Below the pieces are notes generated by a model, which was not told the DNA's origin, did not search any database, and was given only the letters and a program-made list of their open reading frames with translations. A stretch of DNA of 64,000 nt from Malachius bipustulatus (lineage: Eukaryota > Arthropoda > Insecta > Coleoptera > Melyridae), in contig OU342632.1 of the NCBI GenBank assembly GCA_910589415.1, positions 46,923,341 through 46,987,340 of the forward strand, given 5' to 3'. Shown here piece after piece: positions 10,507-22,800 of the stretch. The position numbers were made by a program, and so were the translations under genes. Position 1 is the first letter of the stretch. The number at the start of each line of letters is the position of its first letter.

Positions 10507-11715
10507 ACGTCGGAAGCGGACTTCTCGCGGTCTGTTATAAACATACTGCACTCAATTTAATGAAATTTCGGTGCTTTTCGCGATAAAATAATGAAAATAG
10601 ACACTATAATCAACCGTCAATATCTACAGATTCCAAAATTTACCTCGGTTAAATATTGTGCACAAAAAATCATTAAAAAAAACTTGCTTTTCTGATCAGC
10701 TGCTAAAGCTTAGGCAGCACTTTTACATTCAAATCTAGACCAGTCATTGTTGATGTTGTGTCCTGTAAAAGCCAGTGGCGTAGAATACTTATTTAAATCA
10801 AAATAATTTATTATCCATAAATATTAAAAGATAGGTATTGGGTGTTGTCTTGTCTTAAACTGACTCAATTTTTCCAAATAATGTATTTTTACACCCACCT
10901 TGTGGAATTTGAAAAAGTCAAAAATTCATAATTCCACAAAACTTACCAGAAAGCCATAAAAAATATTTTTTAATATGTCAAGCAAAAAAAATATTTCCAA
11001 AACCTTGGTTACTATGACTGAAACCATGGCGAAATTTAATATGGCGTCAATAGGCATTTTGAATTTGATACATCGTTGGATTTCTTAGCTAGGTAGGTGT
11101 GTGTTTTTACATATCTAACCTAAATTTTTACAAAAATATGTTATTTTTATGACTTAGGTATGGATGTCGTCGAATTCGGATTTTTTTGGCTCTATTTAAT
11201 TAACGGTTCCAAAATCCAATATGGCGGCCATAATGAATAACAAAGTTGGCTATGGTTGCTCAAAATTAACGGGCTTCATTCAATTCGGTCACACGATTTA
11301 GAAACTATTACTAGTACTGTGGCTTAGGGTTATGGTTGAATGTGTTAGGGGGGTAAGGGGGGACATGAGGATGTTGGTGTTTAAGTTTGGCGGGGGGTAA
11401 CGGGGCGAAAAAAAATTTTCAAAGGTTGCGTGAATAGTTAAAACTTTTATAAATAAATATTTTTTTTTTATAAATAAATCGTTGTGTATGAATAGTATTA
11501 TTTATTTTTACAAATAAATATTTTACCCTTTACTTTTGTCTTTGCTCTGGTTGTTTAAATAAATAATATCGAAAGCAGGGAAAGGAAAAGGTGGAGGGGG
11601 GGCAGAGAAAAAAGATTCAATGAAAAAGGAAAAGGAAAAATGTAGAAAAGGTGATTGAAAAAAGTTAAGAGTTAAAAAAAGAAAGAGAGATGAGCTTTGC
11701 GAGGAAAAAAATAGT
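10507..11715. other. No gene; G-rich tract near 11348-11405
   Basis: This AT-rich intergenic stretch contains ATGGCGGCC-like words near 11040 and 11220 and a run of G blocks at 11348-11405. The right end (11580-11715) turns purine-rich and leads into the tandem array. An ORF on the minus strand at 11523-11762 is only the pyrimidine-rich complement. Confidence 0.45.
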
Positions 11716-11817
11716 GAACGAACGTGGGATCGTGGAGCCAGGGTCGCTAACGCGGCGGGCATATGTGTGATTAAAAAAGTTAACGAACGTTGAATCGCGG
11801 AGCCTGAACGCGGCGGG

Positions 11818-11846
11818 AGAGAGAGAAAGAGAGAGAGAGAGAGGGA

Positions 11847-11883
<37 letters not shown>
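11818..11883. repeat. (GA)n microsatellite left of the 75-bp array
   Basis: Nearly pure GA/GAGAA dinucleotides flank the tandem array on its left. A similar GA run (13303-13335) flanks the right side. Confidence 0.85.
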
Positions 11884-11887
<4 letters not shown>

Positions 11888-11949
11888 AGTGCGACTAAAA
11901 AAATTGAACGAACGTGGGGTCGTGGAGCCTGGGCCGCTATCGCGGCGGA

Positions 11950-13296
11950 GGGTCAGAGAGTGCGACCAAAAAAGAGTGAACGAATTGTTTGGAATCCCAG
12001 TGCCTGGGCCGCTGTCGCGACGGGAGGTCAGAGAGTGCGACTAAAAAAGAGTGAACGAATTGTTTGGAGTCGCAGAGCCTGGGCCGCTATCGCGGCGTGG
12101 GGTCAGAGAGTGCGACTAAAAAAGAGTGAACGAATTGTTTGGAGTCGCAGAGCCTGGGCCGCTATCGCGGCGTGGGGTCAGACAGTGCGACTAAAAAAGA
12201 GTGAACGAATTGTTTGGAGTCGCAGAGCCTGGGCCGCTATCGCGGCGGGGGGTCAGAGAGTGCGATTAAAAAAGAGCGAACGAATTGTTTGGAGTCGCAG
12301 AGCCTGGGCCGCTATCGCGGCGGGGGGTCAGAGAGTCCGACTAAAAAAGATTGAACGAATTGTTTGGAGTCGCAGAGCCTGGGCCACTATCGCGGCGGGG
12401 GGTCAGAGAGTGCGACTAAAAAAGAGTGAACGAATTGTTTGGATTCGCAGAGCCTGGGCCGCTATCGCGGCGGGGGGTCAGAAAGTGCGACTAAAAAAGA
12501 TTGAACGAATTGTTTGGAGTCGCAGAGCCTGGGCCGCTATCGCGGCGGGGGGTCAGAGAGTCCGACTAAAAAAGATTGAACGAATTGTTTGGAGTCGCAG
12601 AGCCTGGGCCGCTATCGCGGCGGGGGGTCAGAGAGTGCGATTAAAAAAGAGCGAACGAATTGTTTGGAGTCGCAGAGCCTGGGCCGCTATCGCGGCGGGG
12701 GGTCAGAGAGTCCGACTAAAAAAGATTGAACGAATTGTTTGGAGTCGCAGAGCCTGGGCCGCTATCGCGGCGGGGGGTCAGAGAGTGCGACTAAAAAAGA
12801 GTGAACGAATTGTTTGGAGTCGCAGAGCCTGGGCCGCTATCGCGGCGGGGGGTCAGAGAGTTCGACTAAAAAAGAGTAAACGAATTGTTTGAAGTCGCAG
12901 AGCCTGGGCCGCTATCGCGGCGGTGGGTCAGAGAGTGCGACTAAAAAAGAGTAAACGAATTGTTTGGATTCGCAGAGCCTGGGCCGCTATCGCGGCGGGG
13001 GGTCAGAGAGTTCGACTAAAAAAGGGTAAACGAATTGTTTGAAGTCGCAGAGCCTGGGCCGCTATCGCGGCGGTGGGTCAGAGAGTGCGACTAAAAAAGA
13101 GTAAACGAATTGTTTGTAGTCGCAGAGCCTGGGCCGCTATCGCGGCGGGGGGTCAGAGAGTGCGACTAAAAAAGAGTGAACGAATTGTTTGGAGTCGCAG
13201 ATCCTGGGCCGCTAACGCGGCGGGGGGTCAGAGAGTGCGACTAAAAAAGAGTGAACGAATTGTTTGGAGTTGCAGAACCTGGGCCGCTAACGCGGC
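11950..13296 (+). repeat. Tandem array of a 75-bp unit, about 18 copies, open as 25-residue repeats
   Basis: The unit runs from ggtcagagag through gcgactaaaaaagag, gaattgtttggagtcgcaga and gcctgggccgctatcgcggc. It starts near 11950, 12026 and 12101 and then every 75 bases to about 13235. Because 75 is a multiple of three, one frame stays open for 310 codons (11960-12892), each unit reading like VRLKKSERIVWSRRAWAAIA plus five residues. Degenerate relatives of the unit occur outside the array near 11720, 11785, 11905 and 13370. The open frame is most simply a by-product of unit length: no splice signals, homologous domain or polyA context support a gene. CpG and G content are far above the flanks. 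Confidence 0.85.
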
Positions 13297-13302
13297 GGGC
13301 TA

Positions 13303-13335
13303 GAAAGAGAGAGGAGAGAGAGAGAGAGAGAGAGA
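13303..13335. repeat. (GA)n microsatellite right of the 75-bp array
   Basis: A short GA-dinucleotide run, mirrored by the one at 11818-11883. Confidence 0.8.
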
Positions 13336-13399
13336 AGGGAATGAGGGGAGCGGTGCTACTAAAAAAGGGGGAACGAACGTGCTGTTGCGGAGCCTGGGC

Positions 13400-16300
13400 C
13401 GTTTGTCAGTTTTTCTTTTTCGCTTTTATTTTCCGAGAAAATGGCGTCCAAAATATCAGATTATATGGTAAAACATTGGAAAACGGGCGTTTCGAACAAA
13501 GGAAATAATTTTTTTTTAACTCTTAAAATCAAAATGGCGGTCAACTTGTAATTTTGACGTAACAAAGAAACTCAAAATTACGATCCTATTGTGAGAAAAA
13601 AACAAAAAGAAAATTTAAAGTGTCACTTCTCAAACGTCAAAATCAAAAGTAATTGAAAAACATCATTTTTTCACTGTAACAAAATTCATTTTGGTAGCGG
13701 TGTAATTTTTGGTTGAAATAATTTTTGCCGTTTTTCAAATTAAAGAGAATACCCGCGATTCGAACCTGACCGTGAAAAAAGAATGGCAAAACAATCGAAA
13801 GTGTCAAATAAAAAATGCCAAATGCGAAAAATCGTGAACGAACTCCTTTATTTTTCAGCGAAAAAAATCGCTGTGACGTTAAAAGTCGCGATACAATTTT
13901 TTTTTTGAAATTCAAAAAGAAAGGCATTATCCTTAACTTGAACGTGGTCGTGAAAAAAACTCGAAAAAAATACGAAAATGCGACTTTTTAAACGTCAAAG
14001 TCCAAAGATTGGAAGCGAAAATCGGCCATTTTCGAAAATTCACAGCGTCGCCATTTTGGAAATTTAAGCGACAAAAATTGAGAATTCCGACAGACCAACT
14101 CTTCTACTACCCTGCTAAAATGATCCGCGAGTCCCGATGTACGGAAATTACCGAGAAAAAAAATTCGAAAACATAGCTGATTTTCATTGATTTTGGTCTA
14201 AAATCGTGAAGTTTTTAAACGTGAAATTGTACCGCTCGGACATTTTTGACCGTAACTTTGGCCATGTCTGTCGGGGAATGATCGAAAAGGTATCGACGTG
14301 TAGCTGAGAAACGGTTCTTGAAGACTGCAAAATTTCGTCGCAATTGACGTAACCGTCTGTCACCTATAAACTGTCAAAGTCGATTTTTTAAATTTTTTTT
14401 TGCGAATTTTCAAAAGCGTCTGTAACGGCCATTTTGGAAACTTTTGCGATCGCAATTTCACGTTACGCTTCTTATCGATGAACTCTGTCGACCGAAAAAA
14501 AAATATTCCAAAAAACTTTCACCGTTCCGGAGAAAACGACGAAACAATTTGTGATCAAAAAAATTCATAGACCCCATTCAAATTTTTGATAAAAATTTTC
14601 AAAAAATAGAAACGGCTGAAATTCGCAGCTTGGCACGTCGGGAGCGCGTTGAATTCAGATCCGAAATCCGTTTTTCGTTTGCGTGCATATTTCCGGAGAA
14701 AATGGCGTCCATATGTCAGGTTTTGCTGAAATTTGGCAAACACGACCGAGGAAATAATTTTTTCCGATTCGGAAAATTAAAATGGCGGAAATTTTATAAT
14801 TTTACCGGAACGAAAAAACTCCGAGCTACGACACCCTCACGAAATGTTTTTGAAAAAAGAATTGAAACTGTCATTTAAAAAATGTCAAAATTAAAAAGTT
14901 GAAAAAAATCGGAAAAAGACACGTGTGTCTGCACACGGAAAAATTTAGATAAAATCTAAAAATCAAGATGGCGGCCAGATTTTGGTTTCATCGTACAGGC
15001 AAAATGTGCAGCAATGACATATTGATGCAAGAGGGACCGGAAAAAATCGCAACTGTCATTTTTCAAACGTCAAACTCGGAATTTTTTCAAAAAAAATCGG
15101 CCATTTTGAAACGCTCGTAGCTCCGCCATTTTTGAAAAAACCGCGCGAACGAATGGTAACACGATGTTTCTGCGTGCTTTGTCTATCGCTGGTAGTTGAG
15201 TTGGTTTCGATATCACTTATAGTTTGTATACAGGAAGGTTTGGAAAAGTGCTCCGAAATTTGTATTTTCAGTTTAAAACGGCAAAAAAGCTATTGTCTCC
15301 GTTCAACTCAATCAGCCGCCATTTTGTTAAAAACAGCCGGACAGAGTTGGCAGATACATCAAAATGACGGAAATACATGTGGCCTTAACATGCCGTTGCA
15401 AGTTTTCCGAAATGTCAATTTTTACAAACGTCAAAGTCGAAATAACGTCAAAAAAGTCGGCCATTTTGAAACGCCCGTAACTCCGACATTTTCTGAGAAA
15501 CGTGTATAGACTCACACGATCGTGTTATTACATGCTTTGACAATCTACAGAAGCAGTTTTTGTTCAAATTTCGCGGATATTTTCGACGCGGTAAGTTTTT
15601 TAAGATGGCGTTGATTTCGCATTTTCTTCTCAAAAAATCACGAAAAAAAGTGTGTTTTTTCGGACGCGATCTTTAATAATTGTCAAACGGAACGTCGGAA
15701 TCGTTTCGTTTGAGTACCGAAGGATTGCCAAGAGAAATATCTTTCGGCACATCAAGTTTGACGTTCGTCATACTCGCCGTCTGTCATTTATGAACTGTCA
15801 AAGTCAAAATTTGTATTTTTTTCATCGACTATTTTAAAGTCGCGGTAAAACGGCCATTTTGTAAAATATCAATATCAAATATAGCCTACGGACTGCTTCC
15901 ATGTTTCGACTACGCGAACCCGGTAACCGCAAGTCTCTGGGCCCGGTATCTTCAGAGGAGATAGCCCCCCCGAAAACGTCTACAAAAAAGTTGACCCTCG
16001 ACTTTAATCCGCCATCTTGGAAAAATTGTCAAACGTGGAAACCTCGGAACGCTTATTTTGGAGAGCTGTACACGTCATTTGATGATCCCGATAAAAATTT
16101 TTGGAAAATTTCTCTCACTAACTTTCCCGCGACATCTTGAAATTTTCCGGTGGTCAAAAAACGCAATTTTCGCGAATTTCGCAAATTTCCGAGTGTTTTC
16201 CGGAAAACGATCAATAATAACTTTTGCGAGAATTATCGGAAATTTTCGTTGTAATACCGTCGGATAGCCAAGATATGTGTAAACATTCACACCAAGTTTG

Positions 16301-17700
16301 GTTTCTATTGATGTCACCGTCTGTCATCTGTAAACTGTCAAAGTTGTCTTTTCTTTTTTTTTCGTCGGCCATTTTCAAATCGCTCTAAAGCGGCCATTTT
16401 TAAAGATATCGAAATTAAACCTAGCCTACGCACTGCCGACATGTCTCTAGTATGCAAGTCCGGCAACCACTAATCTCGACTATCGGCGCCTTCAGAGGAG
16501 ATAGCCCCCCCGTTTTGCCATGCGGAAAAAAAAATTATGCAATTGTTTTCGCGCAAACCGCCATTTTGTCTACACGGACGGTCGGAGAACAGTCGGGTAA
16601 TTTATCTGGGACTCTAATAACGGAGACCTTTCCGAATCCGCGAGAAAAAATCCGATCGGAGGCATCGTCCGTTTCACGCGATTTTTCGAAATTCGCGTTA
16701 CGGCAAAATCGCGTTAAAAACGCGTTTTTCGCGTTTTCCCAAGTCGCGCGAGAGATTTTCGCGTTTTTTTCGCGCCAATTTTTTTCGCGCCGTCGAACGC
16801 GATCGATCGGTGCGGGTCTCGTGAAAAACGCGGCGGCCATTTTGTCTGGGCGGTTTTTCGACATTTACGGGACACCCTGTATGTTTTTAGAATTTTTTTT
16901 CGCCGAATCGCGTTTCCGACGTCGAGACGCTTCCAAAATGGCCGCACGTGCGAGAATCGTTGCGCGCTAACGCGCGGCTCCGCTGTCCCACTTTTGACAT
17001 CTGTCAGAAATGTCAAATTTGACGGGCGCGTTTTTTCCGCGCATCCTTTGCGGTCACGGTCGCGCGGCCAGTTTCGCTTCGTTCGCGCGTCCGCGTTTTC
17101 GGGGAATTTTTGTTTGGAGCTCGGAAAAGGTCGGGAAAAATCGGAACCGCTCGTATTTCATCGGAAAACTTTGGAAACGGATAAATCCACAAACCCGACC
17201 CGTTTACGACGAACCGTTCTCGAGTTATAGCTGTCGGAAATTTATGGAAATTTAGAACCGAGAAAAAACGAAAAAAAAGCCTTTTCCTAAATAACCTCGC
17301 GACGGTCTGTCACAGCGTCGCGAAACTTTCAGCAATTGAAGAGGGAGTAGATTCCGAGAAAATTTGCGAAAACGGGACATTTCCGTCGAACCGTTCGGCC
17401 GTGACAGATTTCCGCCCTTTTCGCCGCCCCCATAATTTTGGCCGCCCCCCGCCCGCCCTTTTCAAACTCCCCTTTTCCGCGCGCACCCGGGACACGCGTG
17501 CGTTTTCCCCTGCGCGCCTTTTAAAAAAAGTGACATTTGACAGCTGTCAAAAGTGCCAGAACTGTCAACGGTTTTTTCGCGCTCCCCGGCCGCACATTTT
17601 AGCCCCCCTCCCGAAAAACGTAAAAGAAACAAAAGAAAAACGCTCCTTCACCCCGAAAACGGACCCGGAAAAAATCGAAAAAACGTCAAAAAATTTTTCA
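13400..17700. repeat. Degenerate repeat complex rich in GGCCATTTTG / AAAATGGCG and GTCAAA words
   Basis: Phrases recur at spacings of about 0.5 to 1.2 kb. The segment with gagaaaatggcgtcca occurs near 13434 and 14694. The phrase cgtctgtcayctrtaaactg followed by tcaaagt occurs near 14350, 15778 and 16317. The segments atagcctacg (15882)/ctagcctacg (16422) and cttcagaggagatagccccc (15950 and 16490) define a roughly 540-bp direct repeat. GC rises toward 16.5-17.6 kb, where CG-rich words dominate. Short ORFs on both strands are not conserved between the repeat copies, so I consider it non-coding. It may be one large composite element together with the 75-bp array; no terminal repeats were found. 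Confidence 0.55.
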
Positions 17701-17701
17701 C

Positions 17702-17741
17702 TCTGATTATCTGATTATTATCTGATTATCTGATCTGATTT
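17702..17741. repeat. Short TGATTATC tandem repeat
   Basis: About five imperfect copies of ctgattat follow the GC-rich repeat complex and mark a sharp return to AT-rich DNA. Confidence 0.7.
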
Positions 17742-17893
17742 CAAAAATAGAAATTTTAGTTATTCCAATATGTATTTTGGTAACTCCTATAGAAATGTTT
17801 GATTTCGAATCAGATTTTGTATCAAATCATAAATACCTAAGTGCAACTTTTTTTAAATTTAAATGTACATCTTTTAAGATATCCGTATATGTA

Positions 17894-18637
17894 CAGGTTG
17901 TCCGTTATTAGAGAAAATAGAATCGGTTAAATAAGGGCAAAGTTGCGTATTTTTGTGCTGATTAGTAATCTAAGCTATATAAAATCTGAGCTATCTTATA
18001 TTATTAGTTGTCAAAATATTGGTAAAATATGAAATTTACAATTTTTGATTTTATTTTTTTTAATTAATATGAATCAAGCTAGTCTTTTTTAACCCGAACA
18101 TTATTAGGATACTTTTCAACAAGAAATCAAAAAATAATTTTAAAATCGCTCTAGCACTTTCAAGATGACGAAAAATCGATAGTTATCATTTTTTTATGGA
18201 CGCCGCCACATTGGATTTTTCTCTTTTTGAACGCAATTTATATTTGCGATTACCAAGATGTAGGTATAACACTTTGTGTTGTAATATTTTGGAAAAATCC
18301 AATATGCGCGTAGATAAGAAAAAACGATAACTATCGATTTTTCGCCATCTTAAAGTTCTTAGAGCATTTGAAAATTATTTTTGGGTTCCTTGTTGAAAAA
18401 AAAGTGTCCTAATAATGTTTCTGTTAGAAACGGTAAAAACGTTGAAAATTGGTCATTAAATTTAAAAAAAATTGAAATTTTGTATTTTTTTTCCAATATT
18501 TTAACAACCAATAATGACAGCTCAAATCATTTTTCAGATTACTACTCAGCACAAAAAAAAAACTTGCTTCCATTTTCTTCGTAATCTCTTAAGATAACTG
18601 AGATCCCTATGCATTTTCTCTAAAAACGGGCACCCTG
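17894..18637. mobile_element. Palindromic TA-flanked MITE (CAGGTTGTCCGTT / CAGGGTGCCCGTT termini)
   Basis: The 744-bp element starts CAGGTTGTCCGTTATTAGAG and ends with the inverse of CAGGGTGCCCGTTTTTAGAG, flanked by TA on both sides. Internal arms match, for example the cgaaaaatcgatagttatc segment (about 18169) with its inverse near 18328, and the attattaggatactttt segment with its inverse near 18405. It has no coding capacity. Confidence 0.8.
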
Positions 18638-18639
18638 TA

Positions 18640-19443
18640 GTGGTCTGTTAATTAGCTCTAAGCCTGTATATTATCGCCTCAAAGATCGAAAATTTGTAAA
18701 CAGAAAATCATATCATGCACTAGTGTATTTTTTCTACGACTACTGAATAAAACGTTCATTATACTAAAGGTTTTCGTTTAGAAATAATGTTTACATTCTA
18801 TTTAGTACCTATGTGTGCATGCGAGAATGAGATAGCTAGCCAATTACAACTCGCCAGTTTCATTCAACGCGGGTAGTCGCCGATTACAGTTCAACATTTT
18901 CAGTAAACACTGGTCGTCTCATAACCTGGCGTGCTCTCTCATAACGTGATAAGAGATCATACCACGAGCGCTCTCCAAAAATACTTAGTACCTATGTGTT
19001 TTTCATTAAGAGTGCAGATAGACTTTTCCTATGTAAGCGTGACAGTTTCCCTTAAGAGGCGTTATGAGAACATGAGATTCAAAAAATTTGAAGAATTTTT
19101 TTATTACATTCGTACATGGAAAATTAGGTACTATTATAATTTAAAAAAATTCTAATACAATAATACAAGTGTTTTTTTTTTGCTGCAGGGAAACGAAACA
19201 ATTATTTATAGCGTTGCTAAGGAAACGAAGCAAGCCTTGATCTCGTTAATTTTCTGTGCGTATACGGAAGGAAACAGTTTTCCATAGCAGGCGCATGGGA
19301 TAATCCAATTTTCCATTGCCCAAATAGGCACCTATCTAAACATGTTGTTTTCTACTTCATACTTTATTACACGTGTTATTTTACAATATTTTCAATAATT
19401 CCAATACAATTACCTGTTTTTTCAATTACTTTTTACATTTCAG
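18640..19443 (+). other. Region upstream of the four-TM gene's first coding exon
   Basis: AT-rich sequence without clear ORF. It ends with a pyrimidine-rich tract and CAG at 19441-19443, an apparent splice acceptor. The upstream non-coding first exon and promoter were not located. Confidence 0.4.
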
Positions 19444-19888
19444 AAACCAACTAACTCCCAAAATGTAACCATGTCTACACCACTAGCGCCGGAATCTCCA
19501 AAGACCCCCGAGCACCCCTATCAAACCACCGACGCCCCCGATCACCCTCATACTTGCCCTTGCGACCACCCAAAGACTGAAACCTACCACTGCCATGCCA
19601 AAACCTGCCACAACCATCAACCTCCACCCGGCCACCAACAATCATCCAACCATATCCAGGAAGCATACCACTCGCCCCAACTCGGCGCTAGGGACGGGAA
19701 GGTGGTCTGCACGTGCCACCACGAGGAGAACGAAGGGAAGAACGAGGACACCGGGAGGAATAAGCTGGAGGCGGAGGACAGAATTGAGATATCGCCGTTG
19801 CCGCCAGCGTTACCTCCCAGACCGCCACCTAGACCCAGATCTGATCCCCTGTTCGGGACATTAACTTCTAGATATGTCGTCCATAGTG
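19444..19888 (+). CDS. Exon with start codon: proline-rich N-terminal cytoplasmic region
   Basis: The acceptor CAG at 19441-19443 is followed by 27 nt of UTR containing an upstream ATG that is stopped at once by TAA. The coding ATG at 19471 opens 139 codons. The segment is rich in His, Cys and Pro and ends with PALPPRPPPRPRSDP, a likely SH3-type ligand, then donor GTGAGT at 19889. GC content is higher than in the flanks, typical of a real exon here. Confidence 0.75.
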
Positions 19889-22800
19889 GTGAGTTTTATT
19901 ATTAAACGTGTTTTTTGAATAAGTTTGCCTTCACTTTTTTCTTATTGGCGTTAGTATTCTTGTGGATTTTATTGTATGTTACGGTTGGCCCCAACGAAAT
20001 GTGACTGGTTTTTCGTTTACATTGGATCTTTTTTACAATAATGCCTTAGGCTTTACATTAATCAGGAGTTTTCCAGTGGCCTTTTTGTGGTGATTTTTTT
20101 CTAAGGGAGACGGTAGACGGTGACACATAGAGAAAAATATGTGAAAATATCATTTTATAAGGACCCCCCCCCCCCCCCCCCCCCGGATTTGACAGCTTGA
20201 AATTGATGCGACTTTATTAACATTTGTAGAAATGCAGCGAAAAATCAATTTTTATTCTTTCTGCATGCACTTGAGGTCACTTAATACGTCAAGCAACATT
20301 TTACAGAGTTTACCATTTTCTTTTTTTTTATTGACCATTTAGTACAAAAAATCGCATTTTTTGCTTAGTTTTTGCTTATACAAGATTTATATAAGAAAAA
20401 CTGATGGAACAAGTAAAAAGTCCCAATAGGCGAATTGTAGAGAAGGAAAATACGAAGAAAATAATAGCTGAAGCAACCCGATCGGTTCATTTGTGATGGA
20501 AAAAAACAAAAAATGAAAAAATTGCGTTTTTGAAAAATTCCTAACGCCATTTTTTGAGCAGTGTAGGGCTCTTTGCGAGATAGTTGATATTGATAGTTAC
20601 TTCCTGTGTGCAAAACCCATAATTATGCTGTCGGATAATTAGTTTTCGCGTAATTGTAATCAAAAGTTCTTTATACCATATATTTTGCAGCAGAAGCTGC
20701 TCCTGTAAACTTCCCCCTTGACGCTTTTATTTATTTTTTTTTTTTTTTGTTTTATAAAAACAGTTACGTAAAACTATTCTCGTCATCAATGAAGTAACCT
20801 TCATGGTTATAAAAATATCAAACAATTTTCAAAAATTAATATTTCTGTTGTTCTTTATTAAGTTGATTAGTTGGTTCAGCCATGCACTATTATTATGCCT
20901 GTAAACGCCTCATATGTGAAACGAAGATTTAGGGGGTTGTTTTCTTAAAAGATATGAATAATAATATTTTATGTGTGAACATCTATTAGTGTGGTAAGTG
21001 TAACTTTTTTAAATTTAATACTTGCACTGCTGATTAGCGGTTTCTTAAACGCTTGTTTTTAGTATCAATCCTTTTTTCCCGCTGAATTTTTATGGCGAAT
21101 GCTAAAAATCGATGAGGATGTCGCGGTTCCATTCAAATATCCATATTTTATGGCATGTTTGAATTTTACATTAATTTCTTTGATAGGACATGAGGTGGAA
21201 ATACAGAAGTGATATAAAGAGGTGGGGCTGAAAGAGGGAAGAATATATCGACTATTAGAGTGAAAAGGCAACTACGTCGCTATGACAATGATTGCTCCGT
21301 GCAGGGACGAACTATCTAAAAGAATTTATTCGCCCTCATCTGTATTGAGTTATTAATATTAAATACATTTCGATTTATACCCTTGCAGTTCAGTAGTTGT
21401 ACTTATTCTTATTAATTATCTCTTCTTGTTAATGTTAAAGAATTGTTTCCTAAAAGTATCTGGGCTTAAAAATATACCCACCATACAACCCAGCGATTTT
21501 CCCTGAATTCAGATCTCAGTCCAGCCCTGTTTGATAAATGAAATTTCCCCTACAAAATCACCACTCCTATGTGAAGACTCCAAGATCAGCAGGAAAGATT
21601 TCACTTGTTTTTTACAATGTTTACTATGATGTGCCGAAATTGCCACTGGCTAGAGTGTTAGGCGACGTCTAATTAATTAAGTGGCATCCTTTTTAATAAC
21701 TGAAATGAGTGATAGTCAAACAATGTACCTGTTTATGTGCAAATTATTCAAGATAATAAAAAAGCTTACTAGTTAATTTAAATAATAAATATGAAATAAT
21801 TTATAGCGTATTTAATTAAAAAATAGTTATAATGCACGGATATCCTGTAATGCAAGTGGTTCAGTACCACATACCACCTGCTATACAGCCTTTTCCGCAC
21901 CACATTCCCCATGGTAAGACAATAATAATTCTTGATAAAGTTCACTGAATGTATTTTATTCTATACCAGAGAGGAATATATTAGCATTCATTAAGTGTAT
22001 CATTTTTATATGCATACATAATTATTATTATACATAAGGTAGTTTTAGTTACCACGTTTATCATTGTGGTTAATTTCTTTTTTTTTCCGTTTGTTTCAGC
22101 AAATCCCAGCGGTGGTGGAATTAGAAAATATGTATTTTGGTGTTGTGTTTGTGGTGGTTTAGCGACAATATTGGGTGCTTTATTTTTAGCTGTATATTTT
22201 CTTTTGCGGTCTTATACGTCTACCTTGGGCTATTTCGAAACGATTCCTACGTTTGTGCCTGCTACTATGGTAAGTGTAACAAAAATAAACTTAAATTTTA
22301 CTAATAATAATTGTATTGTAACATATTTTAGTTGATATTAACTGGACTGTGCGTTATGAGCTTGGCAAGAAGAAAAAATAGATATAGTTACTTGGTAAGT
22401 AATTCAGTCAATATTTTCTTCTTCTTTCTCTCCATTTTATCCCATTTCTTGTGGTGCGACATTTCTGACAAACCGCCTTTACAATGCCGGGTCCTGTGAT
22501 TCTTTTTACATCTTCAGGTCACACCTATCCTAATATCAATATCATCGATATACTTCCGCCTATCTTATCGCTTTTTAATTATCTTTTCATTAGAGTAGCC
22601 ATTTTTCGTGGATTTTTTAGTGCAAAAAGAAGAAGACTGCAACCTCGCTAGTGTCTCCTTATACCTTTCTTGTTATCCCACAGATCCATATCTTAATATT
22701 ATCATTTCGGCAACTTACATCCCCTTTACCTGTACTTTCTTCTTGGGCATGTTTCTTCTCCATACATCATTACCGGTCTATTATCACTGTTGCTCTTTTC

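Noticed and set aside
11960..12892. 310-codon ORF as a repetitive protein gene
   Set aside because: It is explained by a 75-bp tandem repeat whose length is a multiple of three. There is no splice, polyA or domain support.
13251..13508. ORF at the right edge of the tandem array
   Set aside because: It starts within the repeat and runs through a GA microsatellite (EREREREK). No conserved features.
16452..17016. Overlapping ORFs on both strands in the GC-rich repeat complex
   Set aside because: Open frames on both strands follow from low stop density in CG-rich DNA; copies of the repeat do not keep the frames.
19595..19864. Alternative-frame ORF overlapping the first coding exon
   Set aside because: The frame at 19471 continues in phase into the downstream exons; this one does not.
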